Shown piece after piece: positions 1-6,198 of a DNA stretch of 15,568 bases. The stretch's first letter is position 1. Every line of letters starts with the position of its first letter. The DNA comes from Candidatus Omnitrophota bacterium (lineage in GTDB: Bacteria > Omnitrophota > Gorgyraeia > 2-01-FULL-45-10), in assembly GCA_030691985.1 (NCBI GenBank), contig JAUYDB010000073.1:1-15568 (forward strand). The letters are read 5' to 3'. Both the position numbers and the translations under genes were made by a program. The notes beneath the pieces are model-generated. The model did not search any database. It was not told the DNA's origin and worked only from the letters and a program-made list of their open reading frames with translations.

Positions 1-174
1 CTCGTTAAATTTTTTCCTGTAGAACGCGGAATGCTTATAGACATACCGGATGATGTGCCGAAATGACGCGTCTCGCTTCCAGAATAAAATAGGCCGGGGG
101 ATATGCCTGTATATCCGGCTCAACATCTTCGGAGACATCGAAGCGATTATTTTATCTGCGATGGTGTTGAGCAT
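1..174 (-). CDS. Partial CDS: N-terminus of a putative PaaK/CapK-type AMP-forming ligase, cut by the window edge
   Basis: The minus-strand frame is open from position 255 to the left edge. The best start is the ATG at 172-174, giving 58 residues in the window; the shine-Dalgarno signal is weak (GAG about 8 bases upstream). Near the visible end is the segment RHIIRYVYKHSAFYRKKFNE. This resembles the pattern (basic helix, then a Tyr, then fYr-kf-e) that opens phenylacetate-CoA ligase/CapK adenylate-forming enzymes, which activate a carboxylate with ATP. The AMP-binding core would lie outside the window, so neither catalysis nor substrate can be judged. It lies downstream of the class III aminotransferase on the same strand, separated by 139 bases with heptamer repeats, so it may or may not be co-transcribed. 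An in-frame ATG at 136-138 is an alternative start. The family assignment rests on one short segment and is tentative; a different protein with a similar helix is possible. Confidence 0.42.
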   Translation of the reverse strand, partial: MLNTIADKIIASMSPKMLSRIYRHIPRPILFWKRDASFRHIIRYVYKHSAFYRKKFNE

Positions 175-209
175 ATCGTAACTCGCTAAACTGGAGTCAT
201 CCAACAGGG

Positions 210-230
210 TTAGCGTATAGCGTTTAGTAA
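210..230 (+). repeat. Heptamer array, left arm of an inverted pair
   Basis: Three 7-base units follow one another: TTAGCGT, ATAGCGT and the decayed TTAGTAA. The constant core is TAGCG. It is the reverse complement of the core of the array at 250-284, so the two arrays face each other across about 20 bases. No coding role is visible. Confidence 0.7.
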
Positions 231-264
231 GTCTGACGATGTTTTTTCCTAAACGCTACCCGCT
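212..264. repeat. Inverted repeat able to form a stem-loop
   Basis: Bases 219-227 (AGCGTTTAG) pair perfectly with 249-257 (CTAAACGCT) across a 21-base loop. The stem can extend to 212-218 with 258-264 with two mismatches, giving about 16 pairs. The structure lies in the 139-base gap between the aminotransferase stop codon and the predicted start of the next minus-strand gene. No run of T follows it on either strand, so it is not a standard intrinsic terminator. It may act as an RNA 3'-end stabiliser or simply be a by-product of two opposed repeat arrays. Confidence 0.6.
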
Positions 265-284
265 ATACGCTATACGCTAAAAAG
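250..284 (+). repeat. Heptamer array, right arm of an inverted pair
   Basis: Five consecutive 7-base units (35 bases): TAAACGC, TACCCGC, TATACGC twice, and a decayed TAAAAAG. Each intact unit ends in a constant CGC and begins with TA, with positions 3 and 4 varying. It lies about 30 bases beyond the aminotransferase stop codon. Period and total length match the arrays at 2429-2463 and 13963-13997, although the unit sequence differs. Confidence 0.8.
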
Positions 285-313
285 CATCGGACTGCCGTAA
301 TTTATGACTGGCA

Positions 314-1732
314 CTATGACTTTCTCTTCAGCGCCATCAACAGCGCCTCCTCAAAGAGGTCGGCCCCCAGGTCCATCTCCATTTCGGTTATGTAAAACGA
401 CGGCGCTAGCGTAAAGACGTTCTTATAATACCCGCCGACGTCTAGTATCAGGCCGCGCTGTTTTCCGCCCGCGGTGAGCTTCCCGCTTAATCCTATCTCT
501 TCGATGGCGTCCGTCAAGGCCTTGTTCGGCGTGAAACCGTCTTTCTCGCACATCTCTATCCTTATCGCGAGGCCAAGCCCGTCCACATCGCCTATCTGGG
601 GATATTTTTTCTGCAGGCTCCTCAGCCTCGATATTAAATACTTTCCTTTTCTCGGCACTTCTTGAGCGAAATCGGATTCTTCGATTATCTTCATCGCCTC
701 GAGTCCTACCGCCGTGCCCAGAGGGTTCGACGAGAATGTCGAGTGGGTGGAGCCGGGCGGAAAGGCTTCAGGCGATATCAGCTTTTCCTTGGCCCATAGC
801 CCGGAGATCGGGTTCAGGCCGTTTGTCAGGGATTTGGCGAATACCAGTATATCGGGAGTCACGCCGAAGTTCTCTATCGCCCAGAATTTACCTGTCCTGA
901 AAAACCCCATCTGTATCTCGTCGTCGACCATGAGTATATTATAGCGATCAAGTATCTTTTTTAATCCCGGGAAATATTCGCGCGGTGGAGCGACATAACC
1001 GCCCGTCCCCTGCATCGTCTCGATATAAAATGCCGCGAATTCGCAGATATTCGTCTTATTATCGAGGACTGAATAATATTCGGTCTCAAAAAGTTTCTCG
1101 AATTGTTTCAGGCAGAACATGCCGCAGGTATCGCGCTTCATCCCGTAGAAACACCTGAAGCAGTACGGAAACGGTATGAAACAGGCCCTGTCGCTGAAAT
1201 GGCCGTATCGCCGCCTGTACCGGTAGCTCGACGTTATGGCGGAGGCGGCAAGCGTCCTTCCGTGATAACCGCCCATAAACGCGAACATGAGGGTCCTCCC
1301 TGTGTGGTTACGCACGAGCTTCAGGGAGTCCTCCAATGCCTGTGAGCCGCCGACGTTAAACTGGATCCTGCCCTTTTCTTCAAAAGTCATCTCTATCCTC
1401 TCGGCAAGCTTCGAGGCGAGCAATATCTTCTCTTCATGCAGATACTGGCAGGCGAGCTGCGGCAGGCGGTCGATCTGGCGCTTCAGCGCGTCATTAAAGC
1501 GCTTGTTCGCGTATCCGAAGTTCACGGCTGAGTACAACATCTGAAGGTCGAGATACTCCACGCCGTTTTTGTCATACAGGTAGCTGCCCTCACACCGTTC
1601 GAATATGTTGGGATGTTTCATGTAATGGACCGTGTCGCCCCATGAACAATATTTGGACTCAAGCCCCAAAAGCTCTTCTTCGCTTAAACCTTTTCGCTTT
1701 TTAACAAGAGATTGCTTCTGTCTCCGGCTCAT
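314..1732 (-). CDS. Class III PLP-dependent aminotransferase (acetylornithine/4-aminobutyrate type), substrate unknown
   Basis: A 472-residue fold-type I, class III (omega) aminotransferase that would move an amino group between an amine or omega-amino acid and a 2-oxo acid in the cytoplasm. Visible marks are the GGYHGRT segment at 154-160, the cofactor aspartate motif DDEIQMGFFRTG at 270-281, and the Schiff-base lysine K300 in FAKSLTNGL. FSSNPLGTAVG at 333-343 matches the phosphate-binding loop. Four cysteines (C191, C194, C203, C207; CX2CX8CX3C) resemble a cysteine-rich insertion I associate with archaeal members of the family. The start is fixed by AGAGGAGG at 1738-1745, five bases upstream, which lies inside the end of the preceding phosphatase gene. 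The ATGA overlap with that gene implies translational coupling. Ornithine, GABA, diaminobutyrate or lysine-type substrates are all possible; sequence inspection does not decide. Confidence 0.88.
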   Translation of the reverse strand: MSRRQKQSLVKKRKGLSEEELLGLESKYCSWGDTVHYMKHPNIFERCEGSYLYDKNGVEYLDLQMLYSAVNFGYANKRFNDALKRQIDRLPQLACQYLHEEKILLASKLAERIEMTFEEKGRIQFNVGGSQALEDSLKLVRNHTGRTLMFAFMGGYHGRTLAASAITSSYRYRRRYGHFSDRACFIPFPYCFRCFYGMKRDTCGMFCLKQFEKLFETEYYSVLDNKTNICEFAAFYIETMQGTGGYVAPPREYFPGLKKILDRYNILMVDDEIQMGFFRTGKFWAIENFGVTPDILVFAKSLTNGLNPISGLWAKEKLISPEAFPPGSTHSTFSSNPLGTAVGLEAMKIIEESDFAQEVPRKGKYLISRLRSLQKKYPQIGDVDGLGLAIRIEMCEKDGFTPNKALTDAIEEIGLSGKLTAGGKQRGLILDVGGYYKNVFTLAPSFYITEMEMDLGADLFEEALLMALKRKS

Positions 1733-2397
1733 ATCCGCCTCCTCTCAAGAAAATATTCATACACGTCTTTTAAATTTTTTATCGGGATGTGCGGCAGGCC
1801 CTTCTCTTTAAAATAACTTTTTAGATAATCTTTCGCGAATACCGTATCCGCGCCGCCGGACGCGCAGACATCAGATAGCCCGTCCCCGATGTAAACCGAC
1901 CGAACGCCTTCGGCCGCATTCGCCTCAAGGCTCGTCTTTTTGCAGTGCGCGCAGTCGCCGCAATCTTTATTGCTGTATGGGAAAGCCGGTATTAACCTGC
2001 CGCCGCGCAGGCTGATTCTGTTTGAAAATATCTCCGGAGCGCCGATACCATTATTACTGAGGATGGTATTCAGGATATAATCGAAATTATCGCTTAATAT
2101 GACGGATTTGATGCCGTGTGAATGGAAGAATTTTACAAGCTTCTTGAAATACGGGTCAATTTTGATTGTGGAGAGGTAGCGGTCGAGGGCGCTTTTTGTT
2201 ATCCTGACGCCTTTCATCTGGCCTTTAAGGCATTCCATGGAGCCGATCTCGCCTTTCTTCCACTTCTTTTCAAACTCCATCCACTTATCGTCCCCGGAGA
2301 AACGGCCGATAAGGTCGTCAAGCACATCACGCGTTGTGATGGTATTGTCAAAATCGAAGAATACCACACGGCGCCTGGCGGCATTTTTGTCACTCAT
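1729..2397 (-). CDS. MtnX-like HAD-IB family phosphatase
   Basis: A 222-residue HAD-superfamily phosphatase. Motif I is FFDFDNTIT with nucleophile D15 and acid/base D17, motif II is S102 in VILSDNFD, and motif IV is GDGLSDVCAS with D172 and D176 for Mg2+. The layout, including a cysteine cluster C146-X2-C149-X2-C152 before motif IV, matches the MtnX/PHOSPHO2-like HAD-IB group, which removes phosphate from small metabolites. MtnX itself acts in methionine salvage, but no other salvage gene is adjacent, so the substrate is open. I chose the ATG at 2395-2397 (MSDKNAARRR...). A start at 2517 would add 40 residues that translate the heptamer array at 2429-2463 and would overlap the end of malQ. 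The 3' end overlaps the aminotransferase start by four bases and carries its ribosome-binding site. Confidence 0.82.
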   Translation of the reverse strand: MSDKNAARRRVVFFDFDNTITTRDVLDDLIGRFSGDDKWMEFEKKWKKGEIGSMECLKGQMKGVRITKSALDRYLSTIKIDPYFKKLVKFFHSHGIKSVILSDNFDYILNTILSNNGIGAPEIFSNRISLRGGRLIPAFPYSNKDCGDCAHCKKTSLEANAAEGVRSVYIGDGLSDVCASGGADTVFAKDYLKSYFKEKGLPHIPIKNLKDVYEYFLERRRI

Positions 2398-2428
2398 AGT
2401 TTTCCCGGATCTAAAGCTGGCCAACCAA

Positions 2429-2463
2429 GTCTTTGGTCTTCGGTCTATGGTCTTTGGTCTATA
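2429..2463 (+). repeat. Heptamer array, core GGTCT
   Basis: Five consecutive 7-base units of the form GTCTNNG (GTCTTTG, GTCTTCG, GTCTATG, GTCTTTG, and a final GTCTATA). Counted from the preceding G, this is a constant GGTCT followed by two variable bases. It occupies half of the 71-base gap between the malQ stop and the phosphatase start. It is open in the phosphatase frame, which creates a false N-terminal extension rich in RPKT. Confidence 0.85.
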
Positions 2464-2468
2464 ATATA

Positions 2469-4286
2469 TCACATCCCCCTGCCGGAAGCGGATATCATTT
2501 CCCTTATTTTGCCGCAAACCTTGTGCCTCAATAATTCCTCAAGGCCAACCGGCACCACAAGCGACCAGTTGGTCTTCTTTACTGTGCCGGGCCGGTTTAT
2601 CCTGTTCTTATATGGATCGCCTTTGAATATTTCGGTAAGGTACAGGTAATCTATCAGGAGGTTTATGCAGAATATCGATTTCGTTTTGAGGTTGGCTTTG
2701 AGCATATTAGCCGCAAGGGCACAGCCGGACTTCTCGCTCATCGCGCCCTTCATATTTAAATGCTCCCAGAGCTTCTCCTTTTCCCCGTAGCTATTTTCAT
2801 ACATCTCGACGAAGTCCGCAATCTCATCTTTGGGCTTGCCGAGTATCTCGACAAGCTTTTCAGCGGAATCGACGCTGCCAAGCCACCTCAGCCTGCCATG
2901 CCTGGAAGAACCTGCGGCGAACAAACGGCCCTGTACGCTGGCGTAGTTTATCCCGCGATTCAGCGTCTTCTCGATAAAGACTGCCTCGTCGACGGTTCCG
3001 GCCTCATTTTCCCACCATGCGCTCCAGTTAGTTGTGTCGTGGGTCGACAGCATAGACACCGCGGCCAGGCGGTACTCTTCCGGAGACAGAAAATCATGGC
3101 TCTCCTTCCAGTCCTTCATCCATCGCTGGACATCATTTCCGGGCATGCCGAATTCTTTAAGCGTCTCCGGGCATGCCTTCGGTATGGTTCCGAGGTCTTC
3201 GGCGCACAGAAGCATATCTGTGTTTTCAACCATGACGGTTAGGATCAATCTACCGTGTTCTTCCCATTTGTTTTCGTCGCTTGGATCGAAGGCTCCGCGC
3301 AGGCCTTCATTTTCAGCCGGGTCGTTATTCGGGATGCTCCAGATGCGAAAAAGCCCCGCAGCATGGTCGACCCTCAGAATATCGTAAAACTTTTGCGCGA
3401 AACCAAGTTTCTCCTTCAGATACCTGTAATCATCCTCGGCTATAGCCTCCCAGTTGTAAGTAGGCACCCCCCAACGCTGCCCTTTAGCGCAGTACATATC
3501 AGGGGGCGCGCCGGCGGAAAATTCAAGATGAAATAATCCCTGGCGGGCCCATACGTCAGCGCTGTCGCGCGATATCAGGATCGGCAGGTCTCCTTTTATG
3601 AGGATGCCTTTTGCGCCGGCATAGGCCTTCGCCTCCTCGAACTGGCTTGCGGCGATCCACTGCACCCACTTATGAAACAGGGCCTCTTCGTTACGCTCCT
3701 TTTCAAAAGACCTGACACATTCGCTATTACGGTCTCTGTATATACCCTCCCATTCATACCACGGCCTTCCGCCGTGATGGCTCTTCAGGACTTTGAAGAG
3801 CGCAAAATCGTCTATCCAGTATCTGTTATCATCCATGAATTTCTTAAACTCTGCGGGAAATCTCCCTTCTTCAGCGGCATACACCTGACGGAGCGCCTTC
3901 TCCTTAGCTTCTTTTATCCCGTAATCTACATGCGCAAGCGCCCTTGCGCGGAACCGTTCTTTTATATCTGAAATTTTATTCTTTATGAATTTATTTTGAG
4001 AGGCTGGTATCTTTGTGAGCGATATATATGAAGGCTCAAGGGCAAAAGAGCTTATCGCGTCATACGGGCAGAAGGTAGAGCTGATCTCGTTCATGGGCAG
4101 AAGCTGCAGGATAGAGTTTCCGGTCTTTTCGCACCAATCGACAAGGAGTTTAAGGTCATCCATGTCGCCGATACCCACGCTGTTTGCGGAATACACCGAG
4201 AATAGAGGAACAAGCACGCCCGCCCTCTTCCGGGTCCCTATCCTCCTCCACCTATCCTTCGAAAGCGTATTCAGCAATTCTTTCAT
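2469..4286 (-). CDS. malQ: 4-alpha-glucanotransferase (amylomaltase, GH77)
   Basis: A 605-residue cytoplasmic glycoside hydrolase family 77 enzyme that transfers alpha-1,4-glucan segments between malto-oligosaccharides in glycogen or maltodextrin metabolism. The N-terminus has RAGVLVPLFS...GIGDMDDL and LQLLPM, the usual GH77 opening. All three catalytic acids are visible: nucleophile D307 in LRVDHAAG, acid/base E363 in CAEDLG, and D417 in LSTHDTTNW. NRPGTVKKTNW near the C-terminus is also typical. The protein is about 100 residues longer than common bacterial MalQ, with lysine/glutamate-rich inserts. I chose the ATG at 4284-4286. The frame is open further up to a TTG at 4325, but that TTG coincides with a probable -35 box and adds no conserved sequence. 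No Shine-Dalgarno precedes either start. It heads a minus-strand unit with the phosphatase and aminotransferase genes. Confidence 0.93.
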   Translation of the reverse strand: MKELLNTLSKDRWRRIGTRKRAGVLVPLFSVYSANSVGIGDMDDLKLLVDWCEKTGNSILQLLPMNEISSTFCPYDAISSFALEPSYISLTKIPASQNKFIKNKISDIKERFRARALAHVDYGIKEAKEKALRQVYAAEEGRFPAEFKKFMDDNRYWIDDFALFKVLKSHHGGRPWYEWEGIYRDRNSECVRSFEKERNEEALFHKWVQWIAASQFEEAKAYAGAKGILIKGDLPILISRDSADVWARQGLFHLEFSAGAPPDMYCAKGQRWGVPTYNWEAIAEDDYRYLKEKLGFAQKFYDILRVDHAAGLFRIWSIPNNDPAENEGLRGAFDPSDENKWEEHGRLILTVMVENTDMLLCAEDLGTIPKACPETLKEFGMPGNDVQRWMKDWKESHDFLSPEEYRLAAVSMLSTHDTTNWSAWWENEAGTVDEAVFIEKTLNRGINYASVQGRLFAAGSSRHGRLRWLGSVDSAEKLVEILGKPKDEIADFVEMYENSYGEKEKLWEHLNMKGAMSEKSGCALAANMLKANLKTKSIFCINLLIDYLYLTEIFKGDPYKNRINRPGTVKKTNWSLVVPVGLEELLRHKVCGKIREMISASGRGM

Positions 4287-4296
4287 ACCGACATAT

Positions 4297-4325
4297 ATCT
4301 TATAGAAGCATCGTTTGAAAAGCAA
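4297..4325 (-). promoter_or_regulatory. Probable sigma-70-type promoter of malQ
   Basis: On the minus strand, TTGCTT (4320-4325) and TAAGAT (4297-4302) are separated by 17 bases. An overlapping TATAAG at 4299-4304 would give 15-base spacing. Transcription would begin about seven bases past the -10 box, only a few bases before the malQ ATG at 4286. With no Shine-Dalgarno visible, a leaderless or nearly leaderless mRNA is expected. The boxes are imperfect, so this is a moderate call. Confidence 0.45.
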
Positions 4326-4341
4326 TAAAAATTTTCTTTTT

Positions 4342-4371
4342 TTGACATAACCGCTCCGAGCGTGATATCAT
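4342..4371 (+). promoter_or_regulatory. Strong sigma-70-type promoter of comF, predicted leaderless
   Basis: A perfect TTGACA at 4342-4347 is followed after 18 bases by TATCAT at 4366-4371, five of six matches to the -10 consensus. Only seven bases separate the -10 box from the comF ATG at 4379. Initiation is therefore predicted at or within one or two bases of the start codon, which leaves no room for a ribosome-binding site. Confidence 0.65.
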
Positions 4372-4378
4372 ATCCTTC

Positions 4379-5104
4379 ATGAACCATGCCATAACAGAGC
4401 TCGCGAAAAGCTTCTTAAATCTGCTTTTCCCCCCGCACTGCGTAAATTGCAAAAGATATCTCGACCAGGCGACAGATCTTATGCTTTGCGCTTTCTGCAA
4501 TCGCAAGATTTGCCAAAACCCGAAACCTTATTGCGAACGGTGCGGCCGCTCAATAGATAATTCCGGCGCCCTATGCGCCGAATGCCGAAAAACAAAACTT
4601 CACTTCTCGGCAGCGCGTTCTGCTTATATATACGACGGCGCGTTGAAAGAAGTGATCCGCGCCTTCAAATATAAAGGTAAACTTACGCTTGGGGCGGGGC
4701 TCGCGCGCCTTTTGATGGATTTCATAAAAGAAAACGAAGATATGATCCTCGGCATTGACGCGATCACATTCGTGCCTTTACAGAACGGCCGCATGAGGGA
4801 GCGCGGTTTTAATCAGTCTAAAGCGCTGGCCTCGCGCATTGCTGAAGAAATCAAGATACACTGTCCGGACCTGCTGGAAAAGATCCGCTCGACTAAAAAT
4901 CAGAATGAGCTATCAAGAGACGGACGGCTCTGTAATCTCAGGGGCGCGTTCAGGATAAGAAGGGGTTCCGACATTAAAGGGCTGAGGATACTGCTGGTAG
5001 ACGACGTCATGACTACCGGATCGACATTGAGCGAATGCTCCAAAACGCTCTTTGACGCGGGCGCCGCGGAGGTCAGGTGCCTTACGCTGGCCAGAGGGCT
5101 TTAG
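4379..5104 (+). CDS. comF: ComF-family phosphoribosyltransferase-like protein
   Basis: A 241-residue ComF/GntX-type protein. The N-terminal third has a double zinc-ribbon pattern with pairs C21/C24, C37/C40, C52/C55 and C66/C69. The rest is a type I phosphoribosyltransferase fold, with the family signature RERGFNQS at 140-147 and the PRPP-binding loop VDDVMTTGST at 207-216. In naturally competent bacteria ComF supports uptake or processing of single-stranded DNA, and the family is widespread outside competent species. No other competence gene is in the window, so the role here is unproven. The ATG at 4379 is the only good start: the next Met falls inside the zinc-binding region. A promoter ends seven bases upstream and no Shine-Dalgarno is present. 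The lptF/lptG-like gene follows after five bases, so the two are probably co-transcribed. Confidence 0.9.
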   Translation: MNHAITELAKSFLNLLFPPHCVNCKRYLDQATDLMLCAFCNRKICQNPKPYCERCGRSIDNSGALCAECRKTKLHFSAARSAYIYDGALKEVIRAFKYKGKLTLGAGLARLLMDFIKENEDMILGIDAITFVPLQNGRMRERGFNQSKALASRIAEEIKIHCPDLLEKIRSTKNQNELSRDGRLCNLRGAFRIRRGSDIKGLRILLVDDVMTTGSTLSECSKTLFDAGAAEVRCLTLARGL

Positions 5105-5109
5105 ATATC

Positions 5110-6198
5110 ATGAAGATAATAGACAGGTACATGGTAAAGGGTTTCGCGCCGGCCTTCATATGGTGCCTGTTCATATTTATAATAATGGCGGTCATAATCG
5201 ATATATTCTCCTTCATCGATGACATAGTTAAATACAAGATCCCCGCCGCGTCCATATGGGCTTTCTATGTATATTATTCGCCCACCATATTCATACAGGT
5301 CGCGCCGATGGCGGTCCTTCTCTCGACCATATACGTCTTGAGCAACCTTAATAAACATAATGAGATCACGGCGATGAAATCGAGCGGCATAAGCCTCTGG
5401 CGGATACTTTCGCCGATACTCATCATGGGATTTCTGATAAGCATGGCGGTATTTATCGTCAACGACAGGATAATACCTCCCAGCTCCAGAAAGGCCGGTG
5501 TTATACGCCGTGAGGAGCTTGAAAAGGAAAAACGCAAATTTAACCCGGTCAAAATTGAAAATGTCGCCCTTTACGGCGCCGGAAACAGGATCATATTCGC
5601 CCGAAACTATGACACGCAGAAGATGACGCTCGGTGATATAATAATCCATCAGCATGACGCATCGGCCAACCTCACCTCCAAGCTCACCGCGCAGACCGGC
5701 TCATGGACAGGGGAAGGATGGAAATTCTCGCGGGTGCTCATCTATAAGATAGATAACGCGGGCAGGATACTGGGCGAACCGGAATTTCACAATGACGCAA
5801 TAATACCTTTGAAAGAAAAGCCGAGCGACTTCGCGAACAGGGAGTGGCGCTCGGATTACATGAGTTATAAGGAGCTGAATAAGTACATCCGGAACTTTAG
5901 AGGCACGGGGAACAGGCTTGTCAAAAACCTCCTGGTGGAGCTGCACTACAAGATATCGTTTCCGCTTATAAGTCTGATAATAATCCTGGTAGGCGCGCCG
6001 TTCGCTATCATAACCACGAGGGGAGGAGTCCTGATAGGCATAGGCATGAGCATCGCGATAGGCCTGCTATATTACGCCTCTATCGCGATAAGCCTCGCGT
6101 TCGGGAAAGCGGGGATACTCCCTCCGATAGTCGCCGCGTGGTTCGGGAATGTAACATTCGCCATTCTCGGGATACACCTGATAAACAAAAGAACTTAA
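5110..6198 (+). CDS. LptF/LptG-family (YjgP/YjgQ) lipopolysaccharide export permease
   Basis: A 362-residue inner-membrane protein of the LptF/LptG family, which with the LptB ATPase extracts lipopolysaccharide from the inner membrane and passes it to the periplasmic Lpt bridge. Predicted membrane segments lie near residues 14-34, 50-75, 98-118, 281-302, 306-330 and 336-358. The central 130-280 stretch is the periplasmic beta-jellyroll domain. The cytoplasmic coupling segment NEITAMKSSGISLWRIL at 84-100 is the family hallmark. The start is the ATG at 5110 (MKIIDRYMVK); an upstream ATG at 5077 lies inside comF and adds only nonconserved residues. The closest Shine-Dalgarno (AGAGGG) is about 12 bases away, inside comF. 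Only one member is present although LptF and LptG normally form a pair, so the partner must be elsewhere and the F or G identity is undecided. Its stop overlaps the convergent aldolase by four bases. Confidence 0.9.
   Translation: MKIIDRYMVKGFAPAFIWCLFIFIIMAVIIDIFSFIDDIVKYKIPAASIWAFYVYYSPTIFIQVAPMAVLLSTIYVLSNLNKHNEITAMKSSGISLWRILSPILIMGFLISMAVFIVNDRIIPPSSRKAGVIRREELEKEKRKFNPVKIENVALYGAGNRIIFARNYDTQKMTLGDIIIHQHDASANLTSKLTAQTGSWTGEGWKFSRVLIYKIDNAGRILGEPEFHNDAIIPLKEKPSDFANREWRSDYMSYKELNKYIRNFRGTGNRLVKNLLVELHYKISFPLISLIIILVGAPFAIITTRGGVLIGIGMSIAIGLLYYASIAISLAFGKAGILPPIVAAWFGNVTFAILGIHLINKRT

Noticed and set aside
1..66. Plus-strand open frame ending at TGA 64-66, which could be the tail of a rightward gene
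   Set aside because: Only 21 codons with no recognisable features. The minus-strand frame over the same bases is open for 85 codons and contains a plausible ligase-like segment.
93..118. Small hairpin (GGATAT/ATATCC with outer GCC/GGC) as a terminator
   Set aside because: It has an unpaired GGG bulge, no T-tract on either side, and falls inside the partial ligase-like coding region.
210..284. Heptamer arrays as a CRISPR remnant
   Set aside because: Units are seven bases with no long repeat-spacer structure and no cas genes nearby.
2122..2649. Long plus-strand open frame (175 codons) antisense to the phosphatase and malQ
   Set aside because: It mirrors two well-supported genes, crosses the repeat array and shows no conserved motif or ribosome-binding site.
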